Shown here piece after piece: positions 46,782-57,300 of a stretch of DNA of 64,000 nt (within the stretch, counting starts at the first letter, position 1; each line of letters opens with the position of its first letter). A model generated the notes under the pieces. The model had not been told where the DNA came from, searched no databases, and saw only the letters and a list, made by a program, of their open reading frames with translations. Both the position numbers and the translations under genes were made by a program. This DNA is from Plantago ovata (lineage: Eukaryota > Streptophyta > Magnoliopsida > Lamiales > Plantaginaceae): positions 64,652,753 to 64,716,752 of the forward strand of contig CM051456.1 of assembly GCA_028274465.1 (NCBI GenBank), read 5' to 3'.

Positions 46782-47669
46782 TTAAGCTATTCCAGCAGAA
46801 GATTTCCTCAGAATCTCCCTTACACTTTTCTCAGCAAGCGTAGAAAATTCAACACAGTCCTTTTCGTAATCTTCAAGTAGCTTACGGACTTCAAGCTGAA
46901 TGATCCTTGCGTTCTTGCAGGCGGTATAATGATGGTTTTCACCATTCATTTCTTTGTAGTGCAACACCCACAAATTCATGCCCCAATTGCTGGCATGCAG
47001 AAGTTGTGTATCTGAAATTCCCTTGTTAGCATGAATCTTCCTTGACCAGAGAAGATCTTCTTCTTGATCCTTGGCAGTGAGATTGAAATACTTATAAGGA
47101 ATGAAGCCATATTTCTTCTTTGACTTCTTGGTTAAAGGGTCAGAATAGTAAGCAACATCAATTGGTTTGATTAAATCAGGCTCTTGCTTCATTTGCTTGC
47201 CAATAGATGTTCTTCTTACCAAGACTTCCAGATTCAGCCATCTTGCAGCAATGTTTCTTGGGTAGGGAGGAGGATCCCTTTCGTTTCTTTTCACCTTTAA
47301 TTCAATCCAAGTGTACATTTGATTCAGTAAAGCAGTTGGAAAGAAATCATTTGCCAATACATCTACCAGCTTTAAGATCCACCAACCATGAACATTTCTG
47401 ATCACATTTTGAGTTGTTTCCTCATTGTTGGTCTTTGTATAATCAATGCCGGAGCCAATGGCAATGCTGGCTAGCCTCTTTTCTTCGTGTCTTTGCCTTC
47501 TTCTTCTTGACTTTGCATTTTCTTGATCTCTTGCTGAAGATCTTGAGTCAGAAGAGAAATGTTTTGAGTGGCCAGACGGAGGTAGAGCTGTGATTGGTCT
47601 AGCTGTTATTGCTTGAGCTATTGTTTCATTGTCATCATCATCATCATCTTCATTCAGATCTTGATGACT
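46782..47669 (-). pseudogene. Element C env-like third ORF, C-terminal part
   Basis: About 296 codons open to the stop: an Asp-rich run (LNEDDDDDDNETIAQAI), a basic patch (SRRRRQRHEEKR), then a globular-looking region (HGWWILKLVDVLANDFFPT, WLNLEVLVRRTSIGKQM, KKYGFIPYKYFNLTAKD) ending EILRKSSAGIA. The 5' part is lost at the G4 insertion (47670). This portion is missing from A. Role unknown; the envelope name reflects position only. I see no membrane segment in this part. Confidence 0.65.
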
Positions 47670-49112
47670 TGATGAACGTATTTTTGACGCGTTCATCTTG
47701 TCTTTTTTACCTTCTTTTGCTACCTTTTAGCCTTGTTTTTTGGTTAGTTTTGTAGAATAGTGTCACGTTTTGTGTTTTTTGCATTTTCGGGCACTTAGGT
47801 ACGAAACGGTGTTTTTGGAGCTAAAAACGAAGCATTTTGGATGAAAAATGACCCCGTTGAAGTTCCTTGATCTCCGTGGACATTTTCGTGGGTGTCCTTA
47901 GTTCAAGTTAAGCCAATAATCACATTTTTGAGAACTTAGCCTTACCTTGGAAGCAAATTCAAAAGTTCGGGTGGAAGTTTTGGAGTCGTTCAAGTGTTTA
48001 TGATTGACACAGCCTAGCCATTTTGGGCCATAACTTTTTCATACAGCATTGTATTGACCTCAAACCAACTTCCACGCGTAGCTAACTCAAAGAGATATCC
48101 AACGGTATATTACACACTCCGATCCGACATCGTATGAGCCCTGTAGAGTGAGTTAAAGTCAGGCAGAAATTCTGGGCAGATTCACTGGAATTCCAGGCGA
48201 AGCGCTTGGCCCCTGTCAAGCCCTTTGCTTGGACTCAGATCCAGATCGCGATTTTGGCATTAAAACTCGATTTTCAGTTATTTTTTCTGATTCCTTTAAC
48301 TTTGTAATTGCTTGGGAGAGCTCTTTGAAGCTCCATAGCTCAGACCCATTATCTAGAGGCTTGATTATCATCAAGAAAGACGTGATTACATCCAATTTCA
48401 TCTTCATTATCTTGATTCGTGAGATTTGGGCATTCCACCGTCTCGTGACAATCGGTGGTAACTTGTATCAATTCTCCTTATTTTGATTCTGATTATGAAT
48501 GTTTGTTATTGTTATCATATATGATGTTGTTTGTTTCAAGATCCGTTATGAGTAGCTAATTCAAGATTGTTGGTGGTAGAATGTGGACATGATAGCTAGG
48601 GTTATGATTATGCTTGTTGTGCTTTGAACAATTGCGTAAGATCTAAAGTAGCCAATTACAAATCTTCGAATACAAGGTAGTGACAGCCCTTATGGTCGCT
48701 TAATACTTCTAGATCATCCATACAATTGGGAGTAGCCAATTCCGTATTTTCGAATGCAAAGCATGTGACAACTTTGTGGTCAATTAATACTTCTCTATTG
48801 TATGTTTAAATGTTCATAGCATGATAGCAAGTTATAACCCATGGTTTGTCATGTCCACTAAGCTACCACCAACATCTTTCTCTATTTGATTTTATCTTCC
48901 TCTTGATAGTTTCTGATTTGCATGAGTGCTTGGTTTAATCACACAAACTTGCCTGTTGGTTGATTACAATTGTTACGCACTAAACAAAGCTACGTTAGGT
49001 CCCAAGAGAACGACACTCGGGAACATCTTACCGCTGCACTAAATCTTTTGTGTAGTGAATAAGTGTTCTTTGGCTACAAACAAATTTAATTGGTGAAAAA
49101 ACGACATCATCA
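47670..49112 (+). repeat. G4 5' LTR (LTR1)
   Basis: 1443 bp, TGATGAACG...CATCATCA. Almost identical to 53032-54512 except about 40 bp fewer in the hairpin region (48193-48233). Confidence 0.92.
48193..48233. promoter_or_regulatory. Hairpin modules in LTR1 (two units)
   Basis: CCAGGCG-AAG-CGCTTGG (48193-48209) and a decayed TCAAGC...GCTTGGA unit (48216-48233). No obvious TATA follows in this family. Confidence 0.8.
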
Positions 49113-49115
49113 ATT

Positions 49116-49133
49116 TGGCGCCGTTGCCGGGGA
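49116..49133 (+). other. Primer binding site of G4 (tRNA-Asp)
   Basis: TGGCGCCGTTGCCGGGGA, three bases after the LTR. Confidence 0.92.
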
Positions 49134-49307
49134 CTTAACTCCTTTGGTTTAGTGTTTAACTTTTGTTTCTTGCCAACTTCACTTTCTCACCCCATTTCTT
49201 TCCCCCTATTTCTTTGTGCTTAATTCTATGTGTTCTGGTTTTTGTTTCACTAACGGGAACTAATCCTTGTATGAGTGTTGTGTTGATTGCACTAGATTTC
49301 AGGCGAG

Positions 49308-51032
49308 ATGGCTAAGCAACCATTGAAGTTACTCTCAAAAGTTACGGTTGGGCCTAGTGGTCCAGCTATTGTTCTCAATGATGCAACGAGGAATCTGGAG
49401 CTTAAAGGACACGTGTTCCAGCAATTACCCAAGTTCTATGGCATGGACAATGAGGACGTCATTGGGTATTTGAATGACTTAGAGGATTTCGTGCTCTACT
49501 TGCCTAGACCGGATGATGGAATTACTGATGATGATTTGCGGATGAAGGTTTTCTCTATGGCAGTTGGGGATAGAGCGAAGGCTTGGTTGAGATCCTTAGA
49601 AGCTGGATCTTTGACCACATGGGCTCAAGTGTTTGAAAAATTTATGGATCGGTATTATCCCGCTTCCAAGACTATGGTTATGAAGAGACAAATCAGCACT
49701 TTTGAGCAGAAGTATGATGAAGCTTTCCATGAGGCTTATGATCGGTTTAAGGGGTTGCAATATCGGTGCCCATATCACGGCTTCGGTGGAGGTCAGCTCA
49801 TCCAATTCTTCTATAATGGTTTGCATCCTGGTGTTCAAGCACAAGTGGATAGCATTTGTGGAGGAAGCATGGGAGAGTTGTTTCCGAGTCAAGCTCAAGC
49901 TAAGTTGGATATAATGTACCGAAATTCTCAGAACCGGGATATAAGAGCCAAGATTCATTCAAAAGAACCTAGAGAAGAACCCATAGCGGCTTTTGAAGAG
50001 AAAGTGGGTCGTGGTGATGACTATGAGCAAGGATTCGCCAGTCAACGTCAACATGCTGAGGTAAACTATGGGGTACCCGGATATGCTCCATCCTCTTTGG
50101 TCGCCATGGTGCAAAGCTTGGTAGAAAAGACCGACAAGTTTATGGAATCTTATTACAAGAATCAGGCTATGAACGAGAAGCGGTTTGAGAACTTGGAGGC
50201 TAGTACTTCTTCTCTTAACAGGAAGTTGCAAGAGCTCATTGATAGAGGAGCTAGTCCTGAGCAAGAGAAGCTTTTAGGTAATACCGAGAGAGCTATGGCC
50301 ATCACGGTGGTGACTAATATTCCAATTGAGATCACGGTCACAAGAGAAGGAGCACGAGTAGAGGTTCCAAGTAGCAAGAAAATCTTTGAGCCTTGCGTTG
50401 CTAACGAGGAGCCTAAGCCCTCTATGGTTGAGGAAGAAGCTTCACATATTGAAGAAGAAAGCTCATCGTCTGAGGATGAGATGGTGGAAGTACCCGCACT
50501 TGAGAGCTTCGATGTGGAAATCGGTCTTGACACGAAAGATGGTATATTGGCTACATTGGACACAGGAGCTGGAGTCAATGTCTTGCCGATGAATGTGTCT
50601 GAAGAATCCCGGTTGACTGGTTTGAAGCCTATGAAAGCTATGGTTCAACTTGCTGATGGGTCTATGAGGAGACCTTTGGGAGTTCTCGAAGACTTGGTTA
50701 TTAGAGTTGCCGGTGTTGAGGTGAAGACGAGCTTCATAGTTATGCCGACTTCGGAAGCCAATCTTAAGGATGTGGTCCTGTTGGGAAGAGCCTTCATCAA
50801 TAAGGTGCACATGGTGATTGACATGTACCGCCGTACATGTAGTTTTGAGGTAGATGGCAAGCGACACATGTTGCGAGCCATTGTTAATTCATGTGTTGAG
50901 AAAACTTGCACTAACAAACTTATAGGATACTTTGGTCCTCTATTCCTTCGTTCAAATGTGCAGGGATTTCACCGATTAAAGAGGGCATTGATGGGCAAGT
51001 CTAGTACCCAATATGAATTCAACCCCAATTGA
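49308..51032 (+). CDS. G4 gag-protease polyprotein (574 aa, open)
   Basis: The ATG at 49308 follows an acceptor-like TTTCAG. Residues about 35-190 form a retrotransposon gag domain (FYGMDNEDVIGYLNDLEDF, DRAKAWLRSLEAGSLTTW, FEKFMDRYYP, YRCPYHGFGGGQL). Next come a Glu/Gln-rich linker with coiled-coil character (about 220-330) and an acidic stretch, then a retropepsin-like domain from about 410 with active site DTGAGVNVLPM (Asp418), QLADGSMRRPLGVLEDL and VVLLGRAFI. I see no CCHC knuckle. It ends in an ordinary stop; the intact frame over 1.7 kb suggests recent selection or activity. It would assemble particles and process itself but needs another element's polymerase and integrase. Confidence 0.9.
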   Translation: MAKQPLKLLSKVTVGPSGPAIVLNDATRNLELKGHVFQQLPKFYGMDNEDVIGYLNDLEDFVLYLPRPDDGITDDDLRMKVFSMAVGDRAKAWLRSLEAGSLTTWAQVFEKFMDRYYPASKTMVMKRQISTFEQKYDEAFHEAYDRFKGLQYRCPYHGFGGGQLIQFFYNGLHPGVQAQVDSICGGSMGELFPSQAQAKLDIMYRNSQNRDIRAKIHSKEPREEPIAAFEEKVGRGDDYEQGFASQRQHAEVNYGVPGYAPSSLVAMVQSLVEKTDKFMESYYKNQAMNEKRFENLEASTSSLNRKLQELIDRGASPEQEKLLGNTERAMAITVVTNIPIEITVTREGARVEVPSSKKIFEPCVANEEPKPSMVEEEASHIEEESSSSEDEMVEVPALESFDVEIGLDTKDGILATLDTGAGVNVLPMNVSEESRLTGLKPMKAMVQLADGSMRRPLGVLEDLVIRVAGVEVKTSFIVMPTSEANLKDVVLLGRAFINKVHMVIDMYRRTCSFEVDGKRHMLRAIVNSCVEKTCTNKLIGYFGPLFLRSNVQGFHRLKRALMGKSSTQYEFNPN

Positions 51033-53018
51033 GCCTTCAAGAGTCGAGCCAACGACGTGTAAACAAAGGCGCTTCTCGGGAGGCAACCCGAGGTGGTAAG
51101 TGTTTTGCATTTAGTTAGCTTTCTTTGTGTTTGTAGTTGTGGCCTGTGTGCCTTTTGTCGTGATTAGTATAGTCTAATTTTTGTCTTGGTGCCTTAGGTG
51201 ATTTAAGATAGGAAAAAACGTTGAAAATCTGGAAACAGAGCCAAGCGAAGCGCTTGGAAGGGCCAAGGGCCCACTTGAATTTTCAGAAAGTTACAAAACT
51301 TTCTGGAAATTCAAGCGGAGCACTTGGAACCTCCCAAGCGCTCCGCTTACCAAGCGGTCCGCCTGCACCCTGTACCCAGATTTTGCTCGTTTTTTCCATT
51401 CTTCTCACCTTTGCGCACCCGTTTTCACTTGTTTCTTGAGTCTTTTCAGGTACTACTCTTTTATAGGAGTTGGACACGAACCTTTATATCAGGGAAGTGT
51501 ACTTTCAATCCAATTTTTCCTTTCTTGTCAACTTTTCTTTACTCGAGGACGAGCAAAAGTTTAGGTTTGGGGAGGGGTCATTGGATTTTCAGTACTATGT
51601 GCTCTTTTGGTTTCGTACATGCCTGTTGTCAGCTCAAGTTCTTGTGATTTGTCGTGTTTTTCAGTTTTTGCATGCATATCATCCCTAGATTAGTTGTTGC
51701 ACGTTGTTGTGTGTGGAGTTTATTGCCAAGTCTTTTGAACTTTTTTATTGAGTAGACTAAGTGTTTATGACCATTGATCATATGTTGCATCACTTTGCAA
51801 GTAGTTTGAGGCTTGTCTCGCTTGGTTTGTCACATTCGCATGTGCACTAGTTAAGCTTAGTAGTCTCGACATCACCTTGAGTGGTGTTTCTTCTGCTGCG
51901 GTTCACGATGGCCTTATGAAATGATGCACGTTTGAGTCTATGGTTGTAACCCGTGTAATTATGTACGTAAGAGGCGACAAGTTCTTCACCTCGATTAGAG
52001 ATTGCCAAATGCCTAGGAAGGAGGTAGTATGAGGTGTGCGATTCCTTGTATTAAACCTATTCTATCGAATAGGTTTGGGGAGGGGGTTGCCTTATTGATC
52101 TTGTCTTTCGTCTTTGAGTCGTTGTAAAGTTTCCTTTTTCTTTTTCTTTATGTTTTGTGTCCCAACCTATTCGAAAAAGAATAGGTTTGGGGAGGTGTCT
52201 TTGTAAAAGAGTCTTTCCTTTTTCTTTTTCGTCTTTGTGCTCAAACCTATTCTTTCGAATAGGTTTGGGGAGGTGTTTTTGACACTTAGTACTGCTGCTT
52301 GCCCCTATATAAAAAAAAAAAGAAAAGAAAAGAAAGAGAAAAAGAAAAGAAGAAAAAAAGAGAAAAGAAAAAGAGAAAAAAAAAAAAAAAGAAGAAAGAA
52401 AATAAAGAATAAGACCCAAAAGCAAAAGAAGGGTCGTTGCAAGCCAAAAGCAGTCTCGTAGTGTCAAGTGTCAAGTAAATATTTTGTCCTTGTGAAGTAT
52501 CGAGTTGTAAATTCTATCTTTCGTTTCGTGTCGTCTTTGTCCAAGGCCTGTTCTTGACCACCCTCGTCTTGCTATTCAATAAGTGGTTGAAGGAGACTCA
52601 TTCGTTGAGAGTCTGGGTAGAATAGGGGAGAGTTATCTTTCTAGGGAACCCTCCTTCGTTTGATGAGAGCCAGTATTGGTTCGCCCTCTCTTGAGGAAAA
52701 GTCTCGCTTGGTGAACAGTAGTAAGCCCTCGGTTTCATAGGCACGGGCCAATTGTAGTATGATAATATGCATCATTGTGTCGTCACTGACCAGGTCCAGG
52801 TAGAAGATGTTACGAGAGACTCCTTTGCTTAACCAAGTGCACATGAGAATGTGTATATTCGCAATCGAGGCATTCTTCAACCTACTTGCGTGTCATGTTC
52901 ATATGGTTTTGTTCATAAGCATTTGGTAGATTCAATAGATTAGTTCATTTTACTTGGCATGGGACTTCTTTTGTGTTGCATTTAGGATAGTTTGTTGCTT
53001 GAGGACAAGCAAAGGTTT
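51033..53018 (+). other. G4 3' non-coding region
   Basis: About 2 kb without a gene. In order: hairpin CTCGGG-AGGCAA-CCCGAG (51075-51092); GCG-core modules (51241-51257 CCAAGCG-AAG-CGCTTGG and diverged ones to about 51370); a PPT-like AGGTTTGGGGAGG near 51561; three AACCTATTC hairpins (52054-52265); an A-rich tract (52309-52427) with Phe-rich shadow frames; AAGACCC...AAGGGTC; conserved tail to the PPT. Confidence 0.8.
52054..52265 (+). other. Three AACCTATTC/GAATAGGTT hairpins with PPT-like tracts
   Basis: 52054-52075 (loop TATC), 52164-52187 (loop GAAAAA), 52244-52265 (loop TTTC). Each is followed by GGTTTGGGGAGG. Stems are perfect in all three. Confidence 0.85.
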
Positions 53019-53029
53019 GGTTTGGGGAG
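53019..53029 (+). other. Polypurine tract of G4
   Basis: GGTTTGGGGAG, two bases before TGATGAACG at 53032. Confidence 0.85.
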
Positions 53030-53031
53030 TT

Positions 53032-54512
53032 TGATGAACGTATTTTTGACGCGTTCATCTTGTCTTTTTTACCTTCTTTTGCTACCTTTTAGCCTTGTTT
53101 CTTGGTTAGTTTTGTAGAATAGTGTCACGTTTTGTGTTTTTTGCATTTTCAGGCACTTAGGTACGAAACGGTGTTTTTGGAGCTAAAAACAAAGCATTTT
53201 GGATGAAAAATGACCCCGTTGAAGTTCCTTGATCTCCGTGGACATTTTCGTGAGTGTCCTTAGTTCGATTTAAGCCAATAATCACATTTTTGAGAACTTA
53301 GCCTTACCTTGGAAGCAAATTCAAAAGTTCGGGTGGAAGTTTTGGAGTCGTTCAAGTGTTTATGATTGACACAGCCTATCCATTTGGGCCATAACTTTTT
53401 CATACAGCATTTTATTGACCTCAAACCAACTTCCACGCGTAGCTAACTCAAAGAGATATCCAACGGTATATTACACGCTCCGATCTGACATCGTATGAGC
53501 CCTGTAGAGCGAGTTAAAGTCAGGCGGAAATACTGGGCAGATTCACTGGAATTCCAGGCGAAGCGCTTGGCCCCTGTCAAGCCCTTCGCTTGTCAAGCTA
53601 AGCGCTTGACAGAAGCCAAGCCCTTCGCTTGGACTCAGATCCAGATCGCGATTTTGGCATTAAAACTCGATTTTCAGTTATTTTTTCTGATTCCTTTCAC
53701 TTTGTAATTGCTTGGGAGAGCTCTTTGAAGCTCCATAGCTCAGACCCATTATCTAGAGGCTTGATTATCATCAAGAAAGACGTGATTACATCCAATTTCA
53801 TCTTCATTATCTTGATCCGTGAGATTTGGGTATTCCACCGTCTCGTGACAATCGGTGGTAACTTGTATCAATTCTCCTTATTTTGATTCTGATTATGAAT
53901 GTTTGTTATTGTTATTCATATATGATGTTGTTTGTTTCAAGATACGTTATGAGTAGCAAATTCAAGATTGTTGGTGGTAGAATGTGGACATGATAGCTAG
54001 GGTTATGATTATGCTTGTTGTGCTTTGAACCATTGCGTAAGATCTAAAGTAGCCAATTACAAATCTTCGAATACAAGGTAGTGACAGCCCTTATGGTCGC
54101 TTAATACTTCTAGATCATCCATACAATTGGGAATAGCCAATTCCGTATTTTCGAATAGAAAGCATGTGACAACTTTGTGGTCAATTAATACTTCTCTATT
54201 GTATGTTTAAATGTTCATAGCATGATAGCAAGTTATAACCCATGGTTTGTCATGTCCACTAAGCTACCACCAACATCTTTCTCTATTTGATTTTATCTTC
54301 CTCTTGATAGTTTCTGATTTGCATGAGTGCTTGGTTTAATCACACAAACTTGCCTGTTGGTTGATTACAATTGTTACGCACTAAACAAAGCTACGTTAGG
54401 TCCCAAGAGAACGACACTCGGGAACATCTTACCGCTGCACTAAATCTTTTGTGTAGTGAATAAGTGTTCTTTGGCTACAAACAAATTTAATTTGTGAAAA
54501 ACGACATCATCA
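53032..54512 (+). repeat. G4 3' LTR (LTR2) with four hairpin modules
   Basis: 1481 bp. Modules at 53554-53570 (CCAGGCG-AAG-CGCTTGG), 53578-53592, 53593-53609 (TCAAGCTAAGCGCTTGA) and 53616-53632 (CCAAGCCCTTCGCTTGG). LTR1 has two. After 54512 comes not a target duplication or PBS but TTTTGGTAGG of a related 3' region. Confidence 0.9.
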
Positions 54513-54623
54513 TTTTGGTAGGTTCAATAGATTAGTTCACTTTACTTGGCATGAGACTCCTTTTGTGTTGCATTTAGGTTAGTTTGTTGCTTGAGGACAA
54601 GCAAAGGTTTGGTTTGGGGAGTT
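54513..54623 (+). other. G5 remnant: end of a gypsy 3' region with PPT
   Basis: Matches 52922-53031 of G4 (GGTTCAATAGATTAGTTCA..., CTTGAGGACAAGC, PPT at 54611-54621). It lies between two LTRs, so an internal region has been deleted. The break CATCA|TTTTGG resembles both the LTR-PBS joint (CAATTTGG) and the 3' region (GCATTTGG), suggesting a short-homology deletion. Confidence 0.75.
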
Positions 54624-56028
54624 TGATGAACGTATTTTTGACACGTTCATCTTGTCTTTTTCACCTTCTTTTGCTATCTTTTAGCCTTGTTTTTTGGTTA
54701 GTTTTGTAGAATTGTGTCACGTTTTGTGTTTTCTGCATTTTCAGGCACTTAGGTACGAAACAGCGTTTTTTGAGCTAAAAACGTGCCTTTTTGATGGAAA
54801 AGATGGCCCCGTTGAAGTTCCCCAATCTCCGTGGCTTGTTCGTAAGTGTTTGAGTATCAATAAGTATCGAGAAGGATGAGTCCAAGGCCCCCGAGGGCCA
54901 TGCGAGGGCAAAAAGATTGAGTTTGAAGACAAAAATCTGCCCAGGAGCCAAGCTAAGCGCCTGGAATAGTGAAGCGCTCCGCTTCAATTTCCAGGAGCTT
55001 TGGCACAGAAGCCAAGCGAAGCGCTTGGAGTGCCCGAAGCGCTTCGCTTGCCAAGCGCCCCGCTTGGCTTCTCCAAGTGGTCCGCTTGGCAGCGGTTACG
55101 TTTTCGGATTTTCCTTCTTAGATCTGATCTTTGATCATTTTTTGAATATGTTTTGAACTGTAACTTCGTTTTGGAGAGCTCCTAAGCCCTAAAACTTAGA
55201 GAATATTCAGATTTCTTTGTATTTTAGCTTGGGATTCAAGGTTTTGATTGGGATTCATCCTTTGTAATCATCTATGGAGAGGTTTTCTTTGATTTCCACC
55301 GATTAGTGACAGCTTTGGTGGTAACTTGTATCACTCTCTTGTCTTGTAGTTTGATATGATGCATTCCAATTATTATTCATATGAATTGATGTCTATGTTG
55401 ATGAATATGAGTAGCTAAATCTTTTGTGTTGGTGGTAGAATGTAGAATATGCATGCTATGGGTTATGTTTATGCTTACATGAGGTTGTGAGTCAATCTTG
55501 CTGCAAATTCCTTCATATGATTCTTAGTTGCCTATAAAATATATTCGAATTGAGTATAGTGACAAACTCGTTGGTCAATGAAAGCTATAGGATTGTATGT
55601 TAGAGATTTGCAGCATGCTAGATAAATGGTGTTAGTGACAAGCACCTCTAAATTATTGATAGTGACCTTTCATGATGTGTGTCTTGAAAGTTACCTAGAC
55701 GAGTTGCTTAGCAGACTTGATCGAAGGTTTTACGCACTGAACTTGTGAGCATATTCGTAACCCATGCATGTGTATTTGATTTCTACCACCAACCGTTTTC
55801 CAAACTTGATTACAACAATCTGATTTCTCGTTGCTTTGTTCTAAGAAAACAATTCTATAAACACTTGAACACGTTGTCTGAAATAACTAGCAAAAACCAC
55901 AAACAAAGCCACGTTAGGTCCCGAGAGAACGACACTCGGGGACAACTTGCCATTGCACTCTAGTTTGTGTAGTGATAAGTGGTCTTTGGCTATTAAACAA
56001 ATTTTATTGGTGAAAAACGACATCATCA
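54624..56028 (+). repeat. LTR3, shared by G5 remnant and G6, with six hairpin modules
   Basis: 1405 bp, diverged from LTR1/2. PPT on its left, PBS on its right. Modules: 54948-54964, 54971-54985, 55012-55028 (CCAAGCG-AAG-CGCTTGG), 55035-55046 (CGAAGCGCTTCG), 55051-55067 (CCAAGCGCCCCGCTTGG), 55073-55089 (CCAAGTGGTCCGCTTGG). Confidence 0.88.
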
Positions 56029-56031
56029 ATT

Positions 56032-56049
56032 TGGCGCCGTTGCCGGGGA
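56032..56049 (+). other. Primer binding site of G6 (tRNA-Asp)
   Basis: TGGCGCCGTTGCCGGGGA after LTR3. Confidence 0.9.
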
Positions 56050-57300
56050 CTTAACTCCTTTGGTTGGTGTTTTTGTTTTGGTTTTTCAGCCAACATCACT
56101 TTCTCACCCCATTTCTTTTCCCCTATTTCTTTGTTACTTTGTGTGCTTGTGCTCTTGGTTGAGTTTTGTATATATTATAGTATAGCTTTTTGCTTTTGTT
56201 GCGGATCTACTCCTTTTGTGCTTGTCTTTGTGTGTGTAGGATTTCATGAATGACTTGCATTGTGAAGCTGGTGGGGAGGCAACCCGGGGTTTTTATCGCT
56301 TTCTTTACCGCTTTATTGCATGCATTCATACTTGAACAATTTGCTTTTCATATGTGAATTTGTTCGTTTCTGTGTCGTATGTGCTTATGTTGTGTTCGAG
56401 TGAGATTTTTCGAGTGATTTTTTCAGGAAAATGGTTTTCGGGGACTAAAAACCGCATTTTAATTCGAAATGATCGTCTCCCCACCTCAGGAGGTGGGGGG
56501 GCGGGGCGTGGGGCGAATCGCCCCACGGCCTGCAGAGTTGAAAAAACGGGGATTCTCCCCATTTTTCCTCATTTCTCTTCTCCTTCTTCACTTAAACTCA
56601 AAAAAATCCTCCATTTTCACAAAACTTTCAAACCTTCATAACTTCTTCATCTTTCCATCACTTTTTGTGTTCTTTAGCTTCAATCGAAGCCCGTTACGTG
56701 CTCTTTCTTTTCATCCGAACAAATCTCTTCCTAGTTCATTCAAACTCCGGATTTGAGGTATTATCACATGAACCCTAATTTTTCAAATTTGGGGGTTTTT
56801 TGATTTATGCTTCGATTAAGCTTGTATGATGTATGGGTTGATGTTCTATGTGATTAGATTCGTTATTCATTATCAATTGCATGTTCAATTAGGCTTGGTT
56901 TGTTGATTTGAGATTTTTGCTATTAGATGATATATCTTGTTAGGAAATGTATCTCTTACTATCATTCCATGCTTAAACATGTGTTTGTTGATATGATAAT
57001 GATGGATGTATTGGTAGAATTCATGATTTATGGAGTTGAGGATTTATGTTGGATTTTTTGATTATTACTGTATGGATTGAACCTTGTGATTCAAGACATT
57101 TTTTGTTTAGCAAGAGCATAATGTGATATGTTATTGTAGTAGTTACATTGATATGTTGCGAAATAAAATAGCTAGACTAGACTTTGGGTTTTTGAGGAGT
57201 TGGATTTTTGAAAATATTGCTCGTTTGTTCGCTTGTATATTTACGTATGCATAGGTCTGTTTTGCATCGTACAAGATATTAATTGCTGTTTGTAGGAATC
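56050..57300 (+). promoter_or_regulatory. G6 leader with hairpin module and possible ORF3 promoter and intron
   Basis: No gene. GGGGAGGCAACCCGGGG near 56273-56290; GC-rich module GTGGGGCG-AAT-CGCCCCAC with one extra C/G pair (56507-56527); then a C/T-rich stretch and a donor-like GATTTGAG|GTATTA near 56757, T-rich sequence, and an acceptor-like TTTGTAG ending 57295, six bases before ATG 57301. This suggests a separate transcript with a 5' UTR intron for ORF3; inferred only. Confidence 0.45.

Larger units (their letters stand above)
47670..54512 (+). mobile_element. Gypsy element G4, gag-protease only (6.8 kb)
   Basis: LTR 47670-49112, PBS 49116-49133, one ORF for gag and protease, a long non-coding 3' region, PPT 53019-53029, LTR 53032-54512. 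No RT, RNase H or integrase trace exists between the ORF and the 3' region, so it is non-autonomous by structure (a TR-GAG-like design). Left flank TGACT is not repeated on the right (TTTTG). Confidence 0.88.
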
